Source: Cytophagales bacterium
GTDB lineage: Bacteria > Bacteroidota > Bacteroidia > Cytophagales > ES-bin-26
NCBI GenBank assembly: GCA_014379925.1
Contig: JACMKY010000407.1
Location: forward strand, 1-8,169
Reading direction: 5' to 3'
Length of the DNA: 8,169 bases
The position numbers and the translations under genes are program-made. Position 1 is the first letter of the stretch. Every line of letters begins with the position of its first letter. The notes below the pieces were generated by a model that saw only the letters and a list, made by a program, of their open reading frames with translations, was not told where the DNA came from and did no database searches. Positions 1-6,083 of this stretch are shown here, piece by piece.

Positions 1-819
1 ATTGTTCAACCCTACCGAACCCGTTCCCGGATCATCGCTGAGGGTATAGCCCATCTCGAAGATGGCTTCGGAAGTAAAGTCCTTGGTAATCAGATCGGCG
101 TACTGGGGGGCCAGGGTATATTTACCGGAATTGATCACCTCCGTGGCGTATTGTTCGGCCAGGGGCCAGTCGCCCGCGTACAAGTGATACCGGGCCAAAG
201 CCGCCCTTACCGCATTCACTCCGGCAAAACCCGCGTTGGCCGGGGCCGCCGGTATTTGATCCAACGCGAACTGGTAATCTTCCCGCACCTGGGCCAGGAT
301 GGCTTCCTGGCTGGCGCGGGGAATGCCGCGATTCGTTTCCAGATCGGTGGTGGTTACCAGTGGCACTCTGCCAAAAGAGTACGCGGCGATGAAGTAGGCG
401 TAGCCCCGCAGAAAACGGGCTTCCGCCAGCACTTCCGCCCGCTGCCGGGCGGACACGCCCGCTATGTTGGGCAACCGCTCCACGATGAGGTTAGCCAGGT
501 ACACCGTGTTGTAAATGCTTCCCCACAGGGCCGATACCGCGGCGTTGGAAGCCGTGATCTGCTTGCTGCTGAATTCCAGGTACTGGGTAAAGGTTCCGTT
601 GAACGCCAGCAGGTCCGCCGTGAAATCGCCCGCAATCACGGTGGGCGAGGCCGTGCCCCGCGCCGCCGCGTACAAACCGTTTCGCACCAACTCCACGTCG
701 CGGGGTTCGTTCAGCGCCACGTCGTTGGTCAGGAGGTCCACCGGGGGTGGTTCCAGCACCTCTTCGCAGGAGCCGAAGCCGAGCAGAACAAGTAAAATAT
801 AAAGCCGGTGTTTTTTCAT
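1..819 (-). CDS. SusD/RagB-family nutrient-binding outer-membrane lipoprotein (C-terminus beyond left edge)
   Basis: This is the surface lipoprotein that caps a SusC transporter and helps bind its oligomeric substrate. Reading the minus strand from the ATG at 819 gives 273 residues with no stop before the edge. The start is MKKHRLYILLVLLGFGSC, a short basic and hydrophobic signal peptide ending in a lipobox with the lipidated Cys at residue 18. Acidic residues follow (C-E-E), consistent with the surface-export signal of Bacteroidota lipoproteins. Residues about 20-220 fit the SusD-like N-terminal domain. The most typical part is the TPR-like helix at 132-155 (AEARFLRGYAYF, then FGRVPLV), and another helical repeat lies near 204-230 (ALARYHLYAGDW). 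The family is usually about 450-600 residues, so roughly half is missing. It follows susC by 62 bp in the same direction and is surely its partner. The substrate cannot be told from this part. Confidence 0.93.
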   Translation of the reverse strand, partial: MKKHRLYILLVLLGFGSCEEVLEPPPVDLLTNDVALNEPRDVELVRNGLYAAARGTASPTVIAGDFTADLLAFNGTFTQYLEFSSKQITASNAAVSALWGSIYNTVYLANLIVERLPNIAGVSARQRAEVLAEARFLRGYAYFIAAYSFGRVPLVTTTDLETNRGIPRASQEAILAQVREDYQFALDQIPAAPANAGFAGVNAVRAALARYHLYAGDWPLAEQYATEVINSGKYTLAPQYADLITKDFTSEAIFEMGYTLSDDPGTGSVGLNN

Positions 820-881
820 GGGTTCCGATGCAGTGCGACTTGTCAGTCGTAAAATGGGCGGTTTAGGAATTGCCTTGCCCG

Positions 882-3800
882 TTAGAAGCCTACCGTCACG
901 CCCACCATGAGCGTCCGCACCTGCGGGAGGGTAAAGAAATCGATGCCCTGGGCGGTAGTGGAACCGTCCAGCGTGCTCACCTCGGGATCGCTGCCGGTGT
1001 AGTTGGTAAAGGTAAGCAAGTTGGTGCCCGACGCGTACACCCGCACGCTGCCGAGTTTCACCCGCCCCGCCAGCGCGTTGGGCAAGGTGTATCCCACCGA
1101 AAGGTTTTTCAACCTCAGGTAGGTAGCATCCTCAATAAACCGGTTGCTGTGGTAATTGTTGAACGTATTTCCCTCCTCGTAACGGGGTACGCTGGTGATG
1201 TCGCCCTCCCGGCGCCAGCGTTTGGCGGCTTCCACCGACTGGTTGTTTAACAGGTCCGCCCCCGTATTGACGAAGGTGGTCTTGCTGAAATTCAGCACTT
1301 CGTTGCCCACCGAAAATTGAAAGAACACGTTCAGGTCGAAGCCCCGGTAGGTAAACCGGTTGGTGATGCCGCCGATGAAATCCGGCTGGGCGTTGCCGAT
1401 TACCCCCGCGTCGTCGGGGGTAATCTGACCGTCGCCGTTCCGGTCGTCGTAGAGGGCATCGCCCGTCGCCGGATCCACCCCCAAAAAGTTCAGTCCCCAG
1501 AAGGATCCCAACGGTTGTCCCACCAGCACCACGTTGGTATTTCCTGCCCCGTTGGCCGTGTAGCCGCGGAACAGCGGCAGGGTGTCCGGCAACGATTCCA
1601 CCCGGTTGACGTTTTTGGACAGGTTCAGCGTGGTGGTCCATTTCAGCCGTCCGTCCAGGTTTACCGTGGTCAGGGCGAACTCAAGTCCCCGGTTAGAGAT
1701 GCTCCCGATGTTGCCAATTACGCCGCCGAAGCCAGTCGTCAAGGGGAGGGGCTGGCTGAGCAGCAGCTTGGTCGTCAAATTGGTGTAGGCATCGAAGGAA
1801 GCGGACACGCGTCCGTCGAACAGCGTGGCGTCCAACCCGGCGTTGATTTCGCGGGTTTGTTCCCACTGCAGGTTTTCGTTGGACAAGCTGGTGGGGACGG
1901 TACCGGACACGCCGTTGTAGGTGGCCGCGCCGAAAAGGCCCAGGAAGCCGTACGAACCGATGGCCTCGTTGCCCGTGAAACCGAAGCTGGCGCGCAGTTT
2001 TAAATCGCTGACCCAAGTCAACCCTTTCATGAAAGGTTCGGCCGAAACGCGCCATCCGGCGGAGGCGGAGGGGAAAAAGCCGTAGCGACGGCCCGGCCCG
2101 AAGTTGGAAGAACCATCCACCCGACCAATCAACGAAAACAGGTACTTCTCCTGGTAGTCGTACTTAAATTGGCCGAAGTAGGAAAACAGGCCGCTCCGGC
2201 CGTAACTGGATCCTCCCTCGTCCACGATGCCCGCGGAATTGATGTAGGAGAAATCGTCGCTGGGAAACAAACGACCCGAGACGTTCGAACCCCGGCCCGT
2301 GTTTTGAATCACCTCGGTGCCCACGTAACCGCTCAGGTTGTGGTTGCCGAGCAGCGTGCGGGTGTAGGAAAGGGTGGTGGAGTTCATCACCCGGGTCGAA
2401 GTGCCGGTGATGTACACCCCGTACCCCCGCCCGCCGACGCTGGTCAGAAAGCCGCCGATGGCCGTACCCGAAGGTTCGTACTGGTTCTCCTCCGTATTGG
2501 TGTAATCGGCGCTGAACTTGGTCCGCAGCCTCAGGTTGGGCAGCAACTCGTATTCGGCGAAGAGGCCCCCGACAATCTTGAGCGTGTACACCTCGAAGCG
2601 GGGCAGCAGGGCTTGTCCCACCGGATTGAAGTTGGGAAAGCCCGCGTATTCGCCGCTTCCCGGCCCGGTGAGCCGCCCCTGCTCGTCGTAAGGTTGGTAG
2701 TAAGGCAGGCTCTTGACCGCTCCCGAATACACGCCGTCGAGAAAGTTGTCGCCCTTGACGCGGAAGTTCTTGGTTCTCGACAGGATCAGGTTCGTTCCGA
2801 AGGAAAGCTTTTTGCTGACGGTGTGGTCCAGGTTAAAGGTGCCCGCGTAGCGTTCGAAGCGGTTGTTTAACTGCACGCCTTCTTCGTCGCGGTAGCTGAG
2901 GTTGGTGTAGAAGCGGGTACGCTGGTCACCCCCGGAAGCACTTAGCTGGTACTGCTGGTAAATCCCCGTCCGCAGCACTTCGTCCTGCCAGTCGGTATCC
3001 ACCGCATCGGTTACGCCCGGGATGAGGCCCTGGGCGTCGGGGTTCCCGCCGGCGTTGGTCACCGCCTCCCGCTGCAGTTCCAGCAACTGGGAAGCACTGA
3101 GCAGTTCCAATTGTCGGACGGGGTCGATCATGCCGCGTTGCACGTCGAACGAAAGGGAGGTTTTGGCGTTGGCGCTGCCGCGTTTGGTGGTGATCACTAC
3201 CACGCCGTTTCCCGCGCTGGCGCCGTAGATGGCCTTGGTGGCCGCGTCCTTGAGCACCGTGATGGATTCAATGTCGTTGGGGTTGATGGTGGAGAGCACG
3301 TTGTCATTCTGCCCGCCAAAATCCCGTCCCGAAAGTCCACCCGCGTCAATGCGCACGCCGTCGATGATGTAGATGGGGCGGTTGCCGGCCGAGATGGACG
3401 TGTTGCCCCGGATGCGTACCGTGATGCCGCCGCCGGGGGTGCCCGAGGATTGGGTAACCAGCACGCCCGCCGCTTGTCCCTGCAGGGCCTGGTCCAGCCC
3501 GGCGACCGGAATTTCCTTGAAATCCTTGAAATTGACAATGGCGACCGGACCGATGATGTTCCGTTTCTTTTCCGTCTGGTAGCCCGTCACCACGAATTCC
3601 TCCAGGGCGGTGTCAGTGGGCCGCATTTGCACGTTGAGTACCGTTTGATTGCCAAGAATGATTTCCTGGGCTGCCAAGCCGATGAAGCTGAACACCAGCG
3701 TAGCCCCTTCCGGTACGCTCAGCCGGTAGGTGCCGTCGATGCCGGTAATGACGCCGTTGGCAGTCCCTTTTACACCCACGCTCACGCCGGGCAGGGTCGC

Positions 3801-3908
3801 GCCGTCGTCGGCCGAAGTGACGGTGCCGGACACCGTTCTTTCCTGGGCAAAAACTGGCGCCGTTGCCAGCCACCCCAACACCGCACCCAATAATAAAGAT
3901 CGGATCAT
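882..3908 (-). CDS. SusC/RagA-family TonB-dependent outer-membrane transporter
   Basis: A complete 1008-residue TonB-linked outer-membrane transporter, the usual length for the family. In order it shows: a signal peptide at residues 1-21 (cleavage likely after VFA); a carboxypeptidase-regulatory-like beta domain at about 26-97 (VSGTVTSADDGATLPGVSV, GIDGTYRLSVPEG, FSFIGL); a TonB-box-like segment at about 103-112 (EFVVTGYQTE); and a plug at about 118-245. The plug holds the SusC signature, with RIRGNTSI at 165-172, PIYIIDGVRI at 178-187, and ITVLKDAATKAIYGASAGNG at 216-235. The remainder is a beta barrel ending in VTVGF with a terminal Phe, typical of outer-membrane barrels. The ATG at 3908 is chosen because the signal peptide begins there; an AACGGGAAAAT stretch precedes it without a strong Shine-Dalgarno sequence. 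It forms an operon with the SusD gene downstream. There is no N-terminal signalling domain and no sigma/anti-sigma gene nearby, so control probably lies in the upstream region. Substrate unknown. Confidence 0.97.
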   Translation of the reverse strand: MIRSLLLGAVLGWLATAPVFAQERTVSGTVTSADDGATLPGVSVGVKGTANGVITGIDGTYRLSVPEGATLVFSFIGLAAQEIILGNQTVLNVQMRPTDTALEEFVVTGYQTEKKRNIIGPVAIVNFKDFKEIPVAGLDQALQGQAAGVLVTQSSGTPGGGITVRIRGNTSISAGNRPIYIIDGVRIDAGGLSGRDFGGQNDNVLSTINPNDIESITVLKDAATKAIYGASAGNGVVVITTKRGSANAKTSLSFDVQRGMIDPVRQLELLSASQLLELQREAVTNAGGNPDAQGLIPGVTDAVDTDWQDEVLRTGIYQQYQLSASGGDQRTRFYTNLSYRDEEGVQLNNRFERYAGTFNLDHTVSKKLSFGTNLILSRTKNFRVKGDNFLDGVYSGAVKSLPYYQPYDEQGRLTGPGSGEYAGFPNFNPVGQALLPRFEVYTLKIVGGLFAEYELLPNLRLRTKFSADYTNTEENQYEPSGTAIGGFLTSVGGRGYGVYITGTSTRVMNSTTLSYTRTLLGNHNLSGYVGTEVIQNTGRGSNVSGRLFPSDDFSYINSAGIVDEGGSSYGRSGLFSYFGQFKYDYQEKYLFSLIGRVDGSSNFGPGRRYGFFPSASAGWRVSAEPFMKGLTWVSDLKLRASFGFTGNEAIGSYGFLGLFGAATYNGVSGTVPTSLSNENLQWEQTREINAGLDATLFDGRVSASFDAYTNLTTKLLLSQPLPLTTGFGGVIGNIGSISNRGLEFALTTVNLDGRLKWTTTLNLSKNVNRVESLPDTLPLFRGYTANGAGNTNVVLVGQPLGSFWGLNFLGVDPATGDALYDDRNGDGQITPDDAGVIGNAQPDFIGGITNRFTYRGFDLNVFFQFSVGNEVLNFSKTTFVNTGADLLNNQSVEAAKRWRREGDITSVPRYEEGNTFNNYHSNRFIEDATYLRLKNLSVGYTLPNALAGRVKLGSVRVYASGTNLLTFTNYTGSDPEVSTLDGSTTAQGIDFFTLPQVRTLMVGVTVGF

Positions 3909-3922
3909 ATTTTCCCGTTAAA

Positions 3923-3934
3923 GAGCCGAAGCTC
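3923..3934 (-). promoter_or_regulatory. UUCG-tetraloop hairpin just upstream of the susC start
   Basis: On the minus strand the leader reads GAGC-TTCG-GCTC, followed by TTTAACGGG and then the start codon region. This is a 4-bp stem closed by the C(UUCG)G tetraloop, one of the most stable RNA loops. Its 3' arm ends 14 nt before the susC ATG, so it borders the ribosome-binding region. It may shape translation initiation or protect the mRNA. The stem is short, so chance occurrence is possible. Confidence 0.35.
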
Positions 3935-3965
3935 GCTGGTTGCGGACAAAATCCGGATTTAAGCC

Positions 3966-4032
3966 GCGGTTTGCATTCATTGTTTGAGGCCGAAAATCCG
4001 TGTTTAAAGGTCAAGGAATTAACGCAAACCGC
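3966..4032. repeat. Inverted repeat pair GCGGTTTGC / GCAAACCGC in the susC leader region
   Basis: The plus strand carries GCGGTTTGC at 3966-3974 and its exact reverse complement GCAAACCGC at 4024-4032. With a 2-nt bulge the match extends by AAG/CTT on the outer side. If transcription starts near 4030, as the promoter call suggests, the distal arm is at the very 5' end of the susC mRNA and the arms could pair into a stem enclosing about 49 nt. They could equally be two half-sites for a DNA-binding regulator. They share the AAACCGC core with the palindrome at 4066-4090. Confidence 0.45.
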
Positions 4033-4035
4033 TTC

Positions 4036-4067
4036 TAAATGTAGACCATTGATTTCTCAAAACCAAA
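4036..4067 (-). promoter_or_regulatory. Candidate Bacteroidetes-type promoter for susC
   Basis: On the minus strand a TTTG (4067-4064) is followed after 20 nt by TACATTTA (4043-4036). The Bacteroidota housekeeping consensus is TTTG at -33 and TAnnTTTG at -7, about 19-21 nt apart. The match is exact in the -33 box and in spacing, and only the last base of the -7 box differs. Transcription would start near 4030, giving a leader of about 120 nt before the susC ATG. A second TTTG at 4061-4058 is too close (14 nt) to serve. Confidence 0.45.
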
Positions 4068-4090
4068 ACCGCCGCTTTTGCCGGCGGTTT
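4066..4090. repeat. Perfect palindrome, 9-bp arms, overlapping the susC -33 box
   Basis: AAACCGCCG (4066-4074) and CGGCGGTTT (4082-4090) are exact reverse complements separated by 7 nt. Read toward susC the right arm runs into TTTTGGTTTT, so it resembles an intrinsic terminator. However, no gene enters from that side on the minus strand, and it lies upstream of the predicted start site. An operator for a dimeric regulator of susCD is the simpler reading; a leader attenuator remains possible if transcription starts further upstream. Confidence 0.5.
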
Positions 4091-4278
4091 ACGCAGCCAG
4101 TGGATTTTTGGCTCGTGTTTGCATAACGAATTTTTCCCTGCCGAAAATACATTATTTTTACGCAAATGTGTCCCCTCCGGCCGCAATTCGTTGTCTTCTG
4201 CGCCTGGGTAGGGTACCCGCCGGCGAAACCAGCCGGGGCCGCCCTTCCCGCAATCCGGTGATCCACTCTCCCAACCCA

Positions 4279-4680
4279 ATGGAAACGTACGCAATTCGCC
4301 TCAAACCGGGACAAGACCTCAAGCGGGAAATCGCGCAACTGGCGCGTGAACGCCGCGTCAAGGCGGGGTGCGTGGTTACCTGCGTGGGTAGCCTGCGGGT
4401 GGCCAACCTCCGTTTTGCCAATCAACCGACAGGAACCCTCCTGGAAGGAAAATACGAAATCGTGTCGCTGGTGGGCACGTTTTCGGACGAATCCGCGCAC
4501 CTCCACTTGTCCATCTCCGACGCCACCGGGGTCACCGTCGGCGGCCACCTGCTGGAAGGCAACCTGATTTACACCACCGCCGAACTGGTCGTCGGCGTGC
4601 TGCCCGGACTGGCATTCACCCGGGAAGTCGACCCCGCGTACGGGTACCGGGAACTGGTGGTGAGGCAAGAGGACCGCTGA
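4279..4680 (+). CDS. PPC/DUF296-domain protein
   Basis: A 133-residue protein of about the usual length for a stand-alone PPC (plant and prokaryote conserved, DUF296) domain. Such domains form trimers; bacterial stand-alone members have no settled function, although plant relatives are fused to AT-hook DNA-binding motifs. Family marks are RLKPGQDL at 7-14, a GSL turn at 37-39, the central strand EIVSLVGTFS at 60-69, and the diagnostic HLHLSISD...GVTVGGHL block at 74-91. His74, His76 and His90 could form a metal site; that is inference. There is no signal peptide, so it should be cytoplasmic. I chose the ATG at 4279 because family similarity begins there (METYAIRLKPG); the roughly 67 in-frame residues upstream do not look like protein and overlap the intergenic region. 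It is divergent from susC and shares only the intergenic region with it. Confidence 0.88.
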   Translation: METYAIRLKPGQDLKREIAQLARERRVKAGCVVTCVGSLRVANLRFANQPTGTLLEGKYEIVSLVGTFSDESAHLHLSISDATGVTVGGHLLEGNLIYTTAELVVGVLPGLAFTREVDPAYGYRELVVRQEDR

Positions 4681-4870
4681 TGGCGCGGATGAAATGGGCG
4701 GCGCGCCCCGATTCAATGATGTAGCATTCGGACTAGCTACGGCTATTTAACCCCATTTTGCCACTAGAATCAGATAATTTTGAAGAAAGGACGCACGTCA
4801 AATTGGTGGCTGGCTAACCTATCTCCAACCTACTTCTACAATATACTCTCATTTTCAAATCGTTACGTCA

Positions 4871-4903
4871 CCCTTCCCTCACGGGGAAGGGATGGGGATG
4901 GGG
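4871..4903 (+). repeat. REP-like hairpin overlapping a G-quadruplex motif
   Basis: CCCTTCCC (4871-4878) and GGGAAGGG (4884-4891) form a perfect 8-bp stem with a 5-nt loop. From 4883 the plus strand also reads four G-runs separated by 2-nt loops (GGGG-AA-GGG-AT-GGGG-AT-GGGG, to 4903), which fits the canonical G-quadruplex pattern. The 3' part contains GGGATG twice in tandem (4889-4900). The two structures share bases and exclude each other. Palindromic, G/C-skewed intergenic elements of this look are often dispersed repeats, but copy number cannot be judged from one window. Confidence 0.5.
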
Positions 4904-4990
4904 TTTAGCCGCATTTTGATGGGTACACCTCCCCACTAAAACCCTTCAGGAACCGGTAGTTTTTGATTTTCTTTGCTACTACCTTCGGCT

Positions 4991-5009
4991 CGATGGCTGA
5001 TGACCATCG
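4991..5009 (+). promoter_or_regulatory. Small stem-loop upstream of the thuA-like start
   Basis: CGATGG (4991-4996) and CCATCG (5004-5009) form a 6-bp stem with a 7-nt loop. Allowing one bulged T, it extends by GC (4988-4989 with 5010-5011). It ends 29 nt before the ATG at 5039. It may be an operator or a leader hairpin. It is short and could be chance. Confidence 0.25.
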
Positions 5010-5038
5010 GCATTCATCCACCCTAAAACCAACGCCTT

Positions 5039-5974
5039 ATGCGTACCTTACTGCCCGCCTGCCTGATGAGTACTTTGCTGACACTGGTCATGTTGAACGC
5101 TTTTGATCCCGCCGTCCGCGTCCTGGTCGAAAAAAATAGCCCGCCCGAATCCCGGCCAACCCGTAGTCCGGCCAAGAAGCGCATACTATTCATTTCGGGC
5201 GGGTGCAGCCACGGGCCCGGCCAGCACGAGCACGAAGCCGGCTGCGCGCTGCTGGCCCGGTCGCTGAACGAGAACCTGCCGACCGTCCAGGCGGAGGTGC
5301 TGGCCGACGGCTGGCCGAAGGATGCCGCCGCCTTCGAAAACGTCGCCGCCGTGGTGATGTACGGCGACGGAGGGGAGGGACACATGGTCAACCCGTACCT
5401 CGAGCAAACCGCGGCCCTGATGAAGAAAGGCATCGGCCTGGCCTGCCTTCATTACGCGGTGGAAGTGCCCAAGGGAGCCGCCGGCAACGATTTTCTGGAC
5501 TGGATCGGCGGCTATTTCGAAACCGACTGGTCGGTCAACCCCACCTGGAAGGCGGATTTCAAGGCCTTGCCCACCCACCCCGTTACCCGGGGCGTGAAGC
5601 CGTTCGGAACCTACGACGAGTGGTACTACCACATGCGCTTTCGGGAGGGGATGAAGGGCGTCACGCCCCTCCTCACGGCGGTTCCTCCCGCCTCCACCCT
5701 GGACCGCAAGGACGGCCCCCACGAGAACAATCCCCACGTACGCGCCGAGCAGGGGAAGCCGCAACACCTGGCCTGGTGCCGGGAACGGCCCGACGGCGGG
5801 CGGGGCTTCGGCATCACCGGCGGTCACTTCCACCGCAACTGGTCCGACGAAAACTACCGCAAACTGGTGCTGAACGCCATTGCCTGGGTTGCCAAAGCAG
5901 AAGTGCCCGCGGCCGGCGTTGCCTCCCAACCCCCCACCCCGGCGGAGTTGGCGGCCAACCCGTGCAAAAAATAA
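5039..5974 (+). CDS. Exported ThuA-family protein (trehalose-utilization/type 1 glutamine amidotransferase-like fold)
   Basis: A 311-residue ThuA-domain protein. The family is named for Agrobacterium ThuA, which acts in trehalose use through 3-keto sugars; many Bacteroidota homologues are exported and uncharacterised. Residues 1-24 form a basic then hydrophobic N-terminus (MRTLLPACLMSTLLTLVML) fitting a Sec signal or anchor. The ThuA domain spans about 47-286: core strand RILFISGGCSHGPGQHEHE at 48-66, VVMYGDGGEGHM at 105-116, LACLHYAVEVPKG at 134-146, a WIGGYFETDWSVNPTW segment at 155-170, LPTHPVTRGV at 177-186, DEWYYHMRF at 193-201, and GRGFGITGGHFHRNW at 254-268. These Gly/His-rich blocks are typical of the long secreted subgroup. 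The tail PTPAELAANPC resembles the C-terminus of that subgroup. The ATG at 5039 is chosen because it gives the full signal sequence. It is convergent with the T9SS gene, and its substrate is unknown. Confidence 0.9.
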   Translation: MRTLLPACLMSTLLTLVMLNAFDPAVRVLVEKNSPPESRPTRSPAKKRILFISGGCSHGPGQHEHEAGCALLARSLNENLPTVQAEVLADGWPKDAAAFENVAAVVMYGDGGEGHMVNPYLEQTAALMKKGIGLACLHYAVEVPKGAAGNDFLDWIGGYFETDWSVNPTWKADFKALPTHPVTRGVKPFGTYDEWYYHMRFREGMKGVTPLLTAVPPASTLDRKDGPHENNPHVRAEQGKPQHLAWCRERPDGGRGFGITGGHFHRNWSDENYRKLVLNAIAWVAKAEVPAAGVASQPPTPAELAANPCKK

Positions 5975-5984
5975 CCCCCTTCAA

Positions 5985-6027
5985 GCGCTAACCCGCCGGA
6001 AGTTCGGACCTCCCGGCGGGTTAGCGC
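5985..6027. terminator. Long inverted repeat between convergent genes, probable bidirectional terminator
   Basis: GCGCTAACCCGCCGG (5985-5999) and CCGGCGGGTTAGCGC (6013-6027) are exact 15-bp reverse complements around a 13-nt loop. The element starts 11 bp after the thuA-like stop and lies about 57 bp from the stop of the converging gene, the classic position for a shared terminator. Neither side has a clear T-tract (plus strand continues GGCTTGG, minus strand TTGAAGGGG), so it may act mainly as an mRNA 3'-end stabiliser. Confidence 0.7.
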
Positions 6028-6083
6028 GGCTTGGCTGATTGCTACCCGGTCGTGCCTTGCCGGAAATTATTCGGTAAAGCGGC

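Larger units (their letters stand above)
3909..4278. promoter_or_regulatory. Divergent intergenic region between susC and the PPC-domain gene
   Basis: This 370-bp gap is AT-richer than the flanking genes and must hold promoters for both directions. Toward susC it has the promoter, palindrome and inverted repeats listed separately. Toward the PPC gene the only candidate -7 box I see is TATTTTTA at 4153-4160, one base off TAnnTTTG. It has no TTTG at the expected spacing, only a T-run at 4131-4135, so that promoter is a weak call. ORFs that cross the region lack convincing starts or protein-like content. Confidence 0.6.
4681..5038. other. Intergenic region between PPC and thuA-like genes
   Basis: No credible gene is visible in these 358 bp. 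The region is clearly AT-richer in its middle (about 4740-4870) than the surrounding coding DNA. Short inverted repeats follow the PPC stop: GGGCG/CGCCC at 4696-4708 and GTAGC/GCTAC at 4721-4740. Neither has a T-tract, so a terminator is not convincing. The notable elements are the hairpin/G-quadruplex at 4871-4903 and a stem just before thuA at 4991-5009. I could not find a well-spaced TTTG/TAnnTTTG promoter for thuA; TACCTTCG at 4980-4987 resembles a -7 box, but the nearest TTTG is only 14 nt upstream. Confidence 0.6.

Noticed and set aside
151..795. Plus-strand frame of 214 codons at the left end
   Set aside because: It is antisense to the SusD gene, whose minus-strand frame is open from the edge to 819 and has a lipoprotein signal and SusD motifs.
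836..849. CGACT/AGTCG hairpin in the susC-susD spacer
   Set aside because: Only a 5-bp stem with a 4-nt loop and no T-tract; too weak to call as a terminator or processing site.
2169..2870. Long plus-strand open frame of 233 codons opposite susC, with other long frames at 1317-2003 and 3111-3893
   Set aside because: They lie wholly inside the certain SusC gene, have arginine/glycine/alanine-rich low-similarity content typical of antisense frames in GC-rich DNA, and show no domain or signal.
4058..4061. Alternative -33 TTTG for the susC promoter
   Set aside because: It lies only 14 nt from the -7 box, outside the usual 19-21 nt spacing, whereas the TTTG at 4064-4067 is spaced correctly.
4078..4278. 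N-terminal extension of the PPC protein from an upstream ATG
   Set aside because: The extra residues cross the palindrome and promoter region, do not resemble protein, and the PPC domain starts exactly at the 4279 Met.
4680..4724. Tiny 14-codon frame whose ATG overlaps the PPC stop (TGATG)
   Set aside because: Too short, no recognisable content, and it contains the GC-rich inverted repeat; most likely chance.
5203..5991. 262-codon plus-strand frame overlapping the ThuA-like gene
   Set aside because: Arg/Gly/Pro-rich shadow in another frame; the overlapping ThuA frame has clear family motifs over its whole length.
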